Source of the DNA: Bilifractor porci | GTDB lineage: Bacteria; Bacillota; Clostridia; Lachnospirales; Lachnospiraceae | Assembly: GCF_009696005.1 (NCBI RefSeq) | Contig: NZ_VUMV01000008.1 | Location: 1 to 64,000 of the forward strand | DNA: 64,000 nucleotides | Direction of reading: 5' to 3' | In this document: piece by piece, positions 8,328-16,421 of the stretch | Layout of the letters: each line of letters starts with the position of its first letter | Position numbering within the stretch: position 1 is the first letter of the stretch | Translations under genes and position numbers: made by a program | Notes under the pieces: model-generated | Told to the model about the DNA's origin: nothing | The model's input: the letters and a program-made list of their open reading frames with translations, nothing else | Databases searched by the model: none

Positions 8328-8768
8328 TCAAAAGGTCTTTTGATCCCAATAGGATGCCAGCAGTCTTTTTAAGTCCCCCCTTTCCCTGTCATTCCATACG
8401 GAGAACGCCTTGTGAATCATCTCTGCATTTTCCGGATAAACCTCGCGGATGATAGCCCTGCCTTTTTCTGTGAGAGAAAGAATGCTTTTTCTGCGATCCT
8501 TTTCATCCTGTTTTCTTACCAGGAGGCCTGCTTTTTCCATATTCGCGACAATTACCGGGATTGTTCCGTCGGTGCTGAGAATGCTTTCCTTGACTTCACC
8601 GACCGAAAGCGGCCCCTTATGATAAAGCGCTTCCAATACCATAAACTGCCCGAACGTCACCCCATGTTTCTGGCATAATGCCCTTGTTTTTCTGTCCAGA
8701 TCCGTGACAATCCTGTGCAGGCTGATAATAAGATAACTTTCTGTTGCTGTCAGTTCCAAATCCGGCAT
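8328..8768 (-). CDS. MarR-family transcriptional regulator
   Basis: A 146-residue winged-helix repressor. It has the MarR layout: an N-terminal dimer helix, recognition helix around PLSVGEVKESILSTDGTIPV, wing DEKDRRKSILSLTEKGRAII (the diagnostic DxRD-like wing is DEKDRRK), then a C-terminal dimer helix. Members sense phenolics, quinones or oxidants and release their operator. A perfect palindrome overlies its own promoter (8826-8843), so autoregulation is likely, with the downstream nitroreductase as co-transcribed target. Confidence 0.92.
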   Translation of the reverse strand: MPDLELTATESYLIISLHRIVTDLDRKTRALCQKHGVTFGQFMVLEALYHKGPLSVGEVKESILSTDGTIPVIVANMEKAGLLVRKQDEKDRRKSILSLTEKGRAIIREVYPENAEMIHKAFSVWNDRERGDLKRLLASYWDQKTF

Positions 8769-8823
8769 TTCCTTTCCTGAATTTGCATAATAGCCAAAAG
8801 CTTTTCGCTGTTCCTGCGCCTAT

Positions 8824-8850
8824 ATTATATCTAACTAGATATATTGTCAA
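8824..8850 (-). promoter_or_regulatory. marR promoter with palindromic operator
   Basis: TATATCTA (8826-8833) and TAGATATA (8836-8843) form a perfect inverted repeat around AC. On the minus strand TTGACA (fwd 8845-8850) and TATAAT (fwd 8824-8829) flank it with 15-base spacing, so a bound MarR dimer would block RNA polymerase. Confidence 0.7.
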
Positions 8851-9016
8851 GCAAATTTTCTCCCTGAATAAAATCCTTCATTTCAGGACACACAATCTAT
8901 CAGAGCAACTATCATGCCCCCCTTCGTAAAAGTCTGACCTCCCATCCAGATTCCTTCCTCAAGCTATTTTCGGAAAGATATATCAGATCTGCTTTATTTT
9001 CCCGAACTGTCCCTGA

Positions 9017-9322
9017 TTACTTGTTAATCATTACCGGAACCAGTCTTCCATCTTTCATCTCGACATGGTCAATACCGGCCAGATACTTTTCGTAGGCCAG
9101 CTCCTCTTCGTCCTGCAGACCCAGAAAAAACACCCTGTCAACGAGATCCCTGTTAAAGAACAGCGTATTATCTGCCCCTATTCCCTGTGGGAAACGACAT
9201 CCGGCATAATCATAAACAATAGGATCCCCTGCCCTGGTCAATACTCTTCCGGTAATCATTACCCTCTGCTTCCCGCCCTTCAGGAGAACCACCGACCCGA
9301 TAGGAAGTAAATTTTTATACAT
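9017..9322 (-). CDS. DUF4176 protein, T7SS-associated
   Basis: A 101-residue small soluble protein of the DUF4176 family. The start MYKNLLPIGSVVLLKGGKQRVMI is the conserved beta-strand core, followed by a YDYAGCRFPQG motif and a phenylalanine-rich segment. DUF4176 proteins recur beside WXG100/LXG genes in Firmicutes T7SS loci, where they are thought to be accessory or substrate-linked. It is the last gene of the long minus-strand operon, 58 bases after the candidate effector. The molecular function is unknown. Confidence 0.8.
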   Translation of the reverse strand: MYKNLLPIGSVVLLKGGKQRVMITGRVLTRAGDPIVYDYAGCRFPQGIGADNTLFFNRDLVDRVFFLGLQDEEELAYEKYLAGIDHVEMKDGRLVPVMINK

Positions 9323-9379
9323 GGTATCTTTCCTCCATTATTCTGTAAATATTCTATAAGACCTCGCAATATCCGGTAT

Positions 9380-10582
9380 CTATTGGTTGATATTTAACAC
9401 TTTTTGGGCAGAGTTAATCATGTTGTTCCTTGCATCACTCCAGTCAACAGAAACCTCAAGTCCTCCCCCGATACCAGCCACAGCCTTTCCACCTAGTTTA
9501 AAACCGCTGGTAGTCGCTTCTGCCTCCCCCGAAAGGCCTGCACCTACAGATCCGGTTGCCACAACTCCTATTTTGACGCCAAAGACTTCAAAACCGCCGG
9601 AGGCTTTTCCCTCTGCCAGATAGGCTCCAACTTCCCCCCGTGCGGACACACCGACCTCCGTCTTTCCGTCATCCGTATGAATAGCACCTGCTGCCGCAGT
9701 TCCCTGTGCCTCCGCGCTCAAAACCGACCCGCTGGCCTCCCCGTACAAACCGAGATAACTGTCCCCGACACTTCCGCTGACTTCACCTTTTGCCACACCG
9801 ACTTCTGCACCGCCGGATGCATAGATTCCCGGAGCAAACTTTCCATCTTCATCGGTCAGAACTGCCCCTGCATCCCCATAAGCGGAGGCATAAGCAACAG
9901 CACCACTTGCTGCCAATTCCCCATAAGTTCCCTTATGCTGCGCGCTCCCATGTAGCAGATCTGCTTCTTTCTCACAGGATACAACCTTCTCTTTTTTATC
10001 ACCGAACAGAGCCTTTTTTGCTTTTTCCCGGGTAGTTTTCTTCTCCGTATTTACATCTTTATCTGCATCTTCTTTTTCAAGATCTTTTTTAAAGGAAGAT
10101 TCCGTCTCTACCCCAGGTTTTTCTCCCCATTTTCCACTCACTTTAGCTTTATAGAATGCAGTATCGAATTTTTCTTCCCTGGTCTTATTATTGTCCGAGC
10201 TGAATATTTCAGATTCCGCACTGGTGAATAGCTTTCCAGTCACCAGATCGCCCAAAACTTCAAGCGGTGTCTTTTTTTCAGCGGTTATCTTTACCTTTCC
10301 AGCTATGATGTCGACGATCTCCGAATCGCGCCTGGCATATTCCTTTCGGATCTGCTCCAGCAGATTCCGGAAACTGCCAAACTTTTCAATGGAGACACCC
10401 AGCCTGGTATTCATCAATTCTGCATTTGCCAGATACCTTTCAAATCCCGCCGGTAAGCTGTTTTGTACGTCGCAGCTCGCGCTTCTGTACGCCTGCTGAA
10501 GTCGCTGCAGCTTTCTTATTTCATCATCCAGCCGGCTGATATCCTGGTCAATTCCGGGTAATGAAATGGAAAACTTCGTCAT
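9380..10582 (-). CDS. Candidate T7SS substrate with Gly/Ala-rich repeat C-terminus
   Basis: A 400-residue protein starting at ATG 10582 (GGGGGG-rich ribosome site just upstream); an extended frame reaches 10645. Residues 1-105 are a helical segment without a clear W-x-G. Residues about 130-205 form a highly charged Lys/Glu linker. Residues about 205-400 are an Ala/Gly/Val repeat region with recurring pieces such as GEVSGSVG, GEASGSVLSAEAQG and GLSGEAEATTSG, rich in small residues and devoid of long hydrophobic helices. There is no signal peptide. Position between a T7SS TPR protein and DUF4176 suggests a secreted, possibly membrane-active or surface protein. No toxin domain is recognised with certainty. 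Confidence 0.6.
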   Translation of the reverse strand: MTKFSISLPGIDQDISRLDDEIRKLQRLQQAYRSASCDVQNSLPAGFERYLANAELMNTRLGVSIEKFGSFRNLLEQIRKEYARRDSEIVDIIAGKVKITAEKKTPLEVLGDLVTGKLFTSAESEIFSSDNNKTREEKFDTAFYKAKVSGKWGEKPGVETESSFKKDLEKEDADKDVNTEKKTTREKAKKALFGDKKEKVVSCEKEADLLHGSAQHKGTYGELAASGAVAYASAYGDAGAVLTDEDGKFAPGIYASGGAEVGVAKGEVSGSVGDSYLGLYGEASGSVLSAEAQGTAAAGAIHTDDGKTEVGVSARGEVGAYLAEGKASGGFEVFGVKIGVVATGSVGAGLSGEAEATTSGFKLGGKAVAGIGGGLEVSVDWSDARNNMINSAQKVLNINQ

Positions 10583-10693
10583 CTCCGACCCCCCTTTTCC
10601 CGTCTCATCTTCTGCGTCCTCTATATCATAACAGGCCAAAAACACATCCGGAGATTACCTGACGAACATCCCGTTTTTAATGACAAACTACCT

Positions 10694-12436
10694 TCACTGA
10701 GATACTGTATCCAGGCTCTGCACCTTGTAATACAGATGTTCTCCCACTGCCGGATCCTCGTCCTCCGGAACCAGATGAAACGTATCACAAACAACAGATT
10801 CTGAAGAACCATCGGGAGTGATTTCGGTATATATCGCTGTAACGCTGCCATCCGCTTCCTGCTGCTTACTTTGAAATTTAAAGTCCCAGGCACCTGCATC
10901 CCCTACTCCAAGCGAATAGGTACCGTCTGCCTGAAGAACCACCTGGCGGTAGGTCGATAAATCGTCCGGCACTTCCGGAATGGTGGTGAAATTCTGAAAT
11001 ACCGCTCTTGCCACTTTTTCTATCTGATCAGCCGTAGCAATTATATGCCCGTCACTCATCATTTCGTCTCGATGTGCCTCGCTAAAATAAAACTTCATCA
11101 CTTCCCAGAAAAGTTTCTGGTCAGACGCGCTTAATGTTATCCCTGTTCCCTCTGTTCTGGAATAATATGCCACTGCCGCAAGAAGCGCCTTCTGATCCGT
11201 GGTATTCAGGGTGTCGGCACCGGGATACTGGCTGAAAGGCGTCCGTTTGTCCGGCGTTACCTTTACATATTTCGCCAGAATGCTGTTATACTGATCCTCC
11301 GTGATCAGCGTATCATTTTCCGGATCAGAGTCATTTGTGTCTGTGATATACCACGGATTTTCAGGGTGATTAAAAGCATCATACCCAAGTCTCTCGATTA
11401 TCTGAGGCTGGCCGGAGGAATCATATTTTTCAAAGTAGTATATAAAATAACTTGCACCTCCAACTGCCAAATTCTTTATCACGTTATCTTCACAGAGATA
11501 ATAATAGTCTCTACCCACTGAAGAAAAAACGCGCTTAGGAGTGCCGTCTTCTGCCATTCCATACATAAGAATAACCTGGCTTGAATCGGCGTACTGACCC
11601 AGAGGAACAATCAAAAGTTCGTCCGTTCCATCGCCATCCATATCCATAAAAGAATAACCCAGATTATTCTCCGCATCTTCGCCATTTTGTTTAAGCTGAA
11701 GAATATAATCTGTGTCTTCGCTGAGTTCAATTGAGTCTGCACTTCCGGTTACATCTGCATACAGCTGATCCAGGATGGATTTGTAGGCGGCGAGATCCTG
11801 TTCTTCCCTTGTCTGCGGATTATCTGTATTCTCCGCTGCGTCAGTGTCCGCACTGTCCGACTTGGCATCCTCTGCATTGGTATTCTGCAAATTCCCTATT
11901 TTTTCCTGCTGCTTCCGGATATAGGCGGCAATATCTGATTCTGCCTGGCCATCTTTAATCAGTTCTGCCGCATTCTGATAAGCTTCATCGGCATTTTCAT
12001 AGGCCTTCTCCGCCTCATCGGCATCGCTGTCTTCCAGATAGTCTCCCTGATCCATGTATACGTCACCGAGGGATATGTAAACTGCCGTGTAATTAAACGC
12101 GGCCTCTTCCGGCTTCACCGCCTTTGTCAGATCCACCAGAGTATCCGCGGCATTCTGATAAGCCTCTTTAATTGCCTTTGTATCAGATTCATCCGCGCTT
12201 TTCGCCTGCAGAAGATAGGTATCACTCAGTTCCATATAGGCACGGTCTGTCTTTGGCATAATGGCAATGGCGTCCATGTAAGCAAGCGCCGCATTTTCAT
12301 AGTCAAATGCGTCCGCGTATTTTTCCCCGGAATGAAGCCTGCTCTTGTACTGTTGTTCCGGCATATGGTTGAACAGCAGCAGGCCGACAAAAGAAACGGC
12401 CAGAACTGCCGGTACGGCAAAAAATCCCTGATTCAT
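10694..12436 (-). CDS. Membrane-anchored TPR protein of the T7SS locus
   Basis: A 580-residue protein starting at ATG 12436 (AAAGG ribosome site). Residues 4-25 form a signal-anchor helix ending before FNHMPEQQ. Residues about 30-200 hold TPR-like helical repeats (YADAFDYENAALAYMDAIAI), followed by an acidic low-complexity linker. From about 270 onward comes a globular domain with FMDMDGDGTDELLIV, a calcium-loop-like motif. It should face outside the cell. Its N-terminal third is paralogous to the plus-strand gene at 28603. A terminator-like hairpin separates it from the WXG100 gene upstream. Confidence 0.7.
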   Translation of the reverse strand: MNQGFFAVPAVLAVSFVGLLLFNHMPEQQYKSRLHSGEKYADAFDYENAALAYMDAIAIMPKTDRAYMELSDTYLLQAKSADESDTKAIKEAYQNAADTLVDLTKAVKPEEAAFNYTAVYISLGDVYMDQGDYLEDSDADEAEKAYENADEAYQNAAELIKDGQAESDIAAYIRKQQEKIGNLQNTNAEDAKSDSADTDAAENTDNPQTREEQDLAAYKSILDQLYADVTGSADSIELSEDTDYILQLKQNGEDAENNLGYSFMDMDGDGTDELLIVPLGQYADSSQVILMYGMAEDGTPKRVFSSVGRDYYYLCEDNVIKNLAVGGASYFIYYFEKYDSSGQPQIIERLGYDAFNHPENPWYITDTNDSDPENDTLITEDQYNSILAKYVKVTPDKRTPFSQYPGADTLNTTDQKALLAAVAYYSRTEGTGITLSASDQKLFWEVMKFYFSEAHRDEMMSDGHIIATADQIEKVARAVFQNFTTIPEVPDDLSTYRQVVLQADGTYSLGVGDAGAWDFKFQSKQQEADGSVTAIYTEITPDGSSESVVCDTFHLVPEDEDPAVGEHLYYKVQSLDTVSQ

Positions 12437-12509
12437 ATCTTGCCTTTTCCTTTTTTCAGAAATCTTGTTTCTCCGCAAATCTGTATGTGGCTGCTGGTAA
12501 GGGAAGCAG

Positions 12510-12540
12510 AAAAGCAGGCACTTCCTGTGCCTGCCTTTTG
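12510..12540 (-). terminator. Intra-operon terminator after the WXG100 gene
   Basis: On the minus strand GCAGGCAC and GTGCCTGC (fwd 12514-12534) form a perfect 8-bp stem with an AGGAA loop, followed by TTTTCT. It lies 13 bases beyond the stop of the WXG100 gene and may limit read-through into the TPR and effector genes. Confidence 0.65.
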
Positions 12541-12552
12541 TCTGCTTTTGCA

Positions 12553-12873
12553 TCAATCCTGTATCAGATTGTTTTTCAGTGCCTCCGCAGCCTGGCGGTT
12601 CTTCTCTTCTGTTTTCGCATATTCGTTTGCCATATCCCGCATGTTCCGCGCATATCTGTTTATCATGTTGTGCATCTTCTGCATGTCTTCCTGCAGCTTT
12701 TTAAACTTGCCAATGTAGGCAGTCGCCGCATCTCCAGCCCAGCTCGATGTCAGATTGCTCACCTGGTTCAGCATATCCTGCGTAAGGGTGCTGATCTGTT
12801 TATTGGTCTGCTCCATCTGCTTTGCTTCATTTTCGAGTTTTCTGGGGGTAACTCTGATCTGTGCCATGTCCAT
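12553..12873 (-). CDS. WXG100-family protein (W-A-G)
   Basis: A 106-residue (or 104, from ATG 12867) ESAT-6-like helical hairpin. The turn carries SSWAGDAA, the W-x-G motif, in the usual mid-protein position, flanked by two amphipathic helices. Such proteins are small T7SS substrates or partner chaperones of larger effectors and travel as dimers through EssC. It is the last of four WXG100 genes clustered at 12.5-14.0 kb and is followed by a terminator-like hairpin, so it may be the most abundantly made of the set. Confidence 0.9.
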   Translation of the reverse strand: MDMAQIRVTPRKLENEAKQMEQTNKQISTLTQDMLNQVSNLTSSWAGDAATAYIGKFKKLQEDMQKMHNMINRYARNMRDMANEYAKTEEKNRQAAEALKNNLIQD

Positions 12874-12899
12874 CTATCTCCCTTTCCAATTCCCGGTAA

Positions 12900-13202
12900 T
12901 TATCTTCTTGCTGCAATCTGTTCGTTTTCCTGCTCAGCCCTCTTGTAATTCTCTGCAATGTCCCCGAGAACCCGGCAGTAGTTGTCGATCTGTTTTCCGA
13001 AATTATTAAACTGCGTACAGGCATCTCTCACAATCTTAGTGTAGTCTGCCTTTGCCTCGCCCTCCCACATGGCTGAAAGATTGTCATTCTGCGTCTGCAG
13101 ATTTTGAATCAGCTCTTTCAGCCTGGCGTTTTCCTGTGTCAGCTCCTCTTTTTTTCTTGTAATCTGTTCCGCTGTGACTTTAATCTCATTGCTACCAGCC
13201 AT
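12900..13202 (-). CDS. WXG100-family protein (W-E-G)
   Basis: A 100-residue WXG100 protein with the turn AMWEGEAKADY, preceded by a long coiled-coil helix rich in Gln/Asn/Lys and followed by a second helix ending in QENEQIAARR. A GGAGGAAAAATAAA ribosome site precedes ATG 13202. A nested hairpin (13266-13321) separates it from the preceding WXG100 gene. Its role as a T7SS substrate or effector partner is inferred from family and context. Confidence 0.9.
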   Translation of the reverse strand: MAGSNEIKVTAEQITRKKEELTQENARLKELIQNLQTQNDNLSAMWEGEAKADYTKIVRDACTQFNNFGKQIDNYCRVLGDIAENYKRAEQENEQIAARR

Positions 13203-13265
13203 TTTATTTTTCCTCCTCCATGTCTGTCTGGCCTGTTGTTTTTCTCTATGCCTTTATTATAGCTT

Positions 13266-13321
13266 CCGTTCATCCGGCAGCCTATCCATCTGACCGACAG
13301 ACCAAAATCTGTGATGAACGG
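13266..13321 (-). promoter_or_regulatory. Nested intergenic hairpin between WXG100 genes
   Basis: CCGTTCATC (13266-13274) and GATGAACGG (13313-13321) pair perfectly, and ACAGA with TCTGT forms an inner hairpin. The element starts five bases after a WXG100 stop codon, and a minus-strand TATAAT follows it. No T-run is present, so an RNA-processing or stabilising role, or an internal promoter region, is likelier than termination. Confidence 0.45.
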
Positions 13322-13325
13322 CACA

Positions 13326-13637
13326 TTACCTGTCGTCCGCCCTGTCGATATTCTGCAGTTCTGTGTGATACATATTACGTGCCGCCTCGTCCAGCGCATG
13401 CGCGATTTTCATGATATTCTCCCCGTTCTCTATCAGGTCTGTCTTCAGGCTTGAGCCCTTTGCGACAAATTTTGCCGCGTTATCTCCCGTCCAGTTGACG
13501 CCGATATCACGAAGTGTTTCCTCAAAGTCATTATTTCCCAGATTCTTCAGCTTCTGGGCAATCTCCTTGAGCCCATCCACCTGCTGTTCCACAGCGCGAA
13601 AGTCCATATCGATTTCATAAAGCGTTTTTCTGCTCAT
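13326..13637 (-). CDS. WXG100-like protein (W-T-G)
   Basis: A 103-residue helical hairpin protein. The turn GVNWTGDNAAKF carries W-x-G; the first helix (DMDFRAVEQQVDGLKEIAQKL) and second helix (ENIMKIAHALDEAARNMY) are amphipathic. It is more divergent than its neighbours and lies between two other WXG100 genes, 13 bases after the preceding one. Probably a T7SS substrate or heterodimer partner. Confidence 0.85.
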   Translation of the reverse strand: MSRKTLYEIDMDFRAVEQQVDGLKEIAQKLKNLGNNDFEETLRDIGVNWTGDNAAKFVAKGSSLKTDLIENGENIMKIAHALDEAARNMYHTELQNIDRADDR

Positions 13638-13650
13638 AGCGTATCGCTCC

Positions 13651-13965
13651 TTAATCCCGGATCATGCCCGACAGCAGGGCATCAGCCATATCTTTATTGG
13701 CAGCCTCTGTCTCCTCATAAATTCCGGCAATCTTCAGCAGGTCATCCGGCATGAGCCGGATGTCTGCAGCCACCTGCCCGGCGTTTTTGTTCTGCTCCTC
13801 AAATTTGCCGCGAAAGCTCTCTCCCGCGTCACCCTTCCAGTAGCTTTTTGTATTTCTGACCCGAGTTGCCATCATTTCCATGGTTTTCTGCATCTTACGG
13901 ATGTCATTTTTCACTGCCTCCGCCTGAGCCTTTAATTTCTCGGGCGCAACAATCAGCTCATACAT
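13651..13965 (-). CDS. WXG100-family protein (W-K-G)
   Basis: A 104-residue WXG100 protein with the turn KSYWKGDAGESF in the middle of two long helices, and an acidic second helix ending in ALLSGMIRD. It begins 11 bases after the YARHG zinc-ribbon gene stops and is first in the run of four adjacent WXG100 genes. In the family such proteins are exported as helical-hairpin dimers recognised by EssC. Confidence 0.9.
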   Translation of the reverse strand: MYELIVAPEKLKAQAEAVKNDIRKMQKTMEMMATRVRNTKSYWKGDAGESFRGKFEEQNKNAGQVAADIRLMPDDLLKIAGIYEETEAANKDMADALLSGMIRD

Positions 13966-13976
13966 AGGTGGTCTCC

Positions 13977-15524
13977 TTATCTGGCTTTGGAAAGCATCTG
14001 GACATTCTGATATTCCACTGTGTTCAGCGGAACAGTCTGCATATCCGAGTATGTCTTGTGGTACCAGCTGAACTGGGCGTAATACTCTTTATAGGGGCTT
14101 TCCTTAAAAATATATCCTTCCCGGGCATAGATCTCGTTAATCGCGTCCTGTGCCTGCTCCGACGTCAGGGAACTGATGTCCGATGACGTCAGCAGTTCCG
14201 TGCTGCTGTTCGGAAAAATCTGTCCGTCTGTCGTCGAATGCCCGCCTGGGGAATCCGGAGAACTCTTTTCTGCAGGGGATGTGCCTCCGTTCACGCTGCC
14301 GGTACCCGCTGTCTGGTTGGAGCCGGTTCCGCTTGAACTGTTGCCGGCATGGGAGAGACTAGACTGTTTGGGATTATCCTTTACCTTGTTCTCTATCTCA
14401 TAATCCTTATCCTGCGTCGCAATGACTTCATTATAGAGAGAATTCAGATCCTCATATCCATTGTAAGACATGTAGCTGCTTCCGCTCCTGATCTCATCCT
14501 GTCCGGAGGGTGCCTGGAACTGGTTCACATCAACATCCACAGTTCCGTCCGCCTGCTCCATGAGATTTGTGTACTCCGTGTAGTAGTAATAGCTGAAAAA
14601 ATCGCCATTCGTAAAAGAAACATCCACACGATTAATCAAGAACAGCGCATTGGTGATGTCCTGTTGCTCCCTTCCGTCCTTCGGACTCAGGAAATAGGCT
14701 CCCAGGTACTCACTGCCCGAAAGATTTGCGCCGCTCCAGTTCTTCGCATTATCAGCCACCTTCTTTTCAGCCGCTTCCTGCATAGACGTGAGAACATCAG
14801 AAGGAATATCGTCCACACTGGTCAGATAGCTGTCAACGTCCCTGGCGACAAAGGTCTTGGACACACGCTTAGGCGTCACATGAAAATTCTTTTTCATGTA
14901 AGCGGTCACGTCATCTTCATCCACATTGACCGTGCCGCTGGAATCAGCCATAACGTCCTCATCAGCCGTCACATAGACGGTGATCTCATCGCCCTTCTTG
15001 ATATTTCCTGATTTACTGAGAACATAGTGCAGCTTTTTTTCCACCGCATCATCCTTGTCAACCGTGACCGATGCCTTGAGATAAGGCGATGCCCCGGTAT
15101 AGTTTACCTCTACGCCGGCAAAGGGATCTACCACCTTGCTGCTTCCTCCCCTGCCGGAGAAATACCAGAACGCCGCCAACGCTGCGGCAACCGCTGCAAA
15201 AAGAATGATCAGGAGAATCACAAAATTTCTTTTTCCAGTTCTCTTCTGTTCCGGCTGTTTATAATCATAGGAGAAGTCCCCCTGCTTGTAAGGATATTCC
15301 TGCCTGTCAAAATACCGGTAATTGTCTCCGTCCTCCTGCTGACGTCCCTCTGTCTGCTCCGGCTGATAATCCTCGGAAAAATGGCTGAGAACTGTCTCCC
15401 CATCTTCTCCGGCATCCGGCTCCATACTTTCCTTCAACAGCTCCTGGTCAACCGGCTCGCCGCATTTCGGACAGAATTTATAGTAACCTTCAATTGGTTT
15501 TCCGCATTTTCTGCAGTAATACAT
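13977..15524 (-). CDS. Zinc-ribbon, single-TM protein with external YARHG domain
   Basis: A 515-residue membrane protein. Residues 4-21 form a zinc ribbon (CRKCGKPIEGYYKFCPKCG). Residues about 38-46 contain GEDGETVLS, an acidic Thr-Val-Leu motif of the kind phosphorylated by Ser/Thr kinases and bound by FHA domains. A membrane helix at about 98-118 separates the short cytoplasmic part from a long external region, which ends in a YARHG domain (INEIYAREGYIFK...FSWYHKTYSD). The operon position next to WXG100 genes suggests an envelope component of the T7SS, perhaps phospho-regulated by the kinase encoded upstream. Confidence 0.75.
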   Translation of the reverse strand: MYYCRKCGKPIEGYYKFCPKCGEPVDQELLKESMEPDAGEDGETVLSHFSEDYQPEQTEGRQQEDGDNYRYFDRQEYPYKQGDFSYDYKQPEQKRTGKRNFVILLIILFAAVAAALAAFWYFSGRGGSSKVVDPFAGVEVNYTGASPYLKASVTVDKDDAVEKKLHYVLSKSGNIKKGDEITVYVTADEDVMADSSGTVNVDEDDVTAYMKKNFHVTPKRVSKTFVARDVDSYLTSVDDIPSDVLTSMQEAAEKKVADNAKNWSGANLSGSEYLGAYFLSPKDGREQQDITNALFLINRVDVSFTNGDFFSYYYYTEYTNLMEQADGTVDVDVNQFQAPSGQDEIRSGSSYMSYNGYEDLNSLYNEVIATQDKDYEIENKVKDNPKQSSLSHAGNSSSGTGSNQTAGTGSVNGGTSPAEKSSPDSPGGHSTTDGQIFPNSSTELLTSSDISSLTSEQAQDAINEIYAREGYIFKESPYKEYYAQFSWYHKTYSDMQTVPLNTVEYQNVQMLSKAR

Positions 15525-15540
15525 GGTATGCTCCTGTCTG

Positions 15541-15843
15541 TCAGAATTTCATAAAATCAATCATACTGGATATGTCTTTTTCGCAGTCTGTGTATTCATC
15601 CCTGGCATCTGTCAGATTTTTCTGCAGCTCCTCAAACCCTCTGACCAGGTCATCGACTTCATTAAGATCTGCTGCAGCTCTGGAAACAAAGGCACTGTGG
15701 GCATCGCCCTGCCACATGCCATGCAGTGCCTGCAGGTCCTCCTCCAGCTGTTTCTTCTGCTCCCGCAATCTTGTCAGCGCGTCACTGAAACTTGCTATGT
15801 CCCGGTTGAAATGATACAGATCGTTTGCAATCTTATCTGCCAT
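15541..15843 (-). CDS. WXG100-like protein (W-Q-G)
   Basis: A 100-residue helical hairpin with the turn LHGMWQGDAHSAF between two charged amphipathic helices. It is set apart from the other four WXG100 genes by the YARHG gene and is flanked on both sides by zinc-ribbon membrane protein genes that start or end within 20 bases. It may therefore pair with one of them. Acts in, or is exported by, the T7SS by family membership. Confidence 0.85.
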   Translation of the reverse strand: MADKIANDLYHFNRDIASFSDALTRLREQKKQLEEDLQALHGMWQGDAHSAFVSRAAADLNEVDDLVRGFEELQKNLTDARDEYTDCEKDISSMIDFMKF

Positions 15844-16401
15844 CTATACCTCCACTCTCTCCTGCAGCATCGGGTCTGTGACCAGCGCCGCGGCAGTACT
15901 CATAGACTCTGTGCTGGAAGAATCGACAACCTTTTCTTCCTTATTACCGGCCTTATTGTGTTTCGTCTCGTAGTCGGCGAGATCCCGGTTAACGCTGATA
16001 ATGTCCCAGACCTGCCAGGCAATACCTGCCGCCAGGGCTATGCATAAAACACAGAGAACCGGGAAAAGAATTCCACCCTTCTTTTTTCCTGGTTTTTCCT
16101 CCGGCTGCTGATTCGTCTCCCTAATAATATTCTCCGTGTACTTAAGATCTTGTTTTGAAAAGGAAGGATTTGTCCCCCTGCCCTTATCCTGATGTATCCC
16201 CCCTCCCGAGCCGGACATAATAACTGTTTCTTCGCCATCCCCCGGTGCTTCTTCTCTTCCATGGTTTCCGGTCATGAGGACAGTTCTCTCGTCATCTTCC
16301 ATTTTTTTCTCTTCTTCCACTATTACCTTTGCCCCGCAGTGGCTGCAGAACTTTGCACCCTCCGGAAGTTTTTCCCCGCACTTCGAACAAAACATTGCCA
16401 T
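15844..16401 (-). CDS. Zinc-ribbon single-TM protein with two Thr-Val-Leu/Ile phospho-motifs
   Basis: A 185-residue protein. Residues 5-22 are a zinc ribbon (CSKCGEKLPEGAKFCSHCG). The cytoplasmic linker carries DDERTVLMTG at about 37-46 and GDGEETVIMSG at about 54-64, two acidic Thr motifs of the FHA-ligand type. A membrane helix follows at about 110-130, then a short external tail. The stop codon abuts the WXG100 gene start. The two motifs make it the best candidate in the locus for a phosphothreonine docking protein that recruits FHA-bearing EssC or the FHA protein. Phosphorylation itself is inferred. Confidence 0.75.
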   Translation of the reverse strand: MAMFCSKCGEKLPEGAKFCSHCGAKVIVEEEKKMEDDERTVLMTGNHGREEAPGDGEETVIMSGSGGGIHQDKGRGTNPSFSKQDLKYTENIIRETNQQPEEKPGKKKGGILFPVLCVLCIALAAGIAWQVWDIISVNRDLADYETKHNKAGNKEEKVVDSSSTESMSTAAALVTDPMLQERVEV

Positions 16402-16421
16402 TCCTCCTTAATATCTGTCTG

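Noticed and set aside
13139-13399. A sixth WXG100 gene in the WXG100 gap
   Set aside because: The frame there overlaps two real WXG100 genes and the nested hairpin, and has no W-x-G hairpin pattern.
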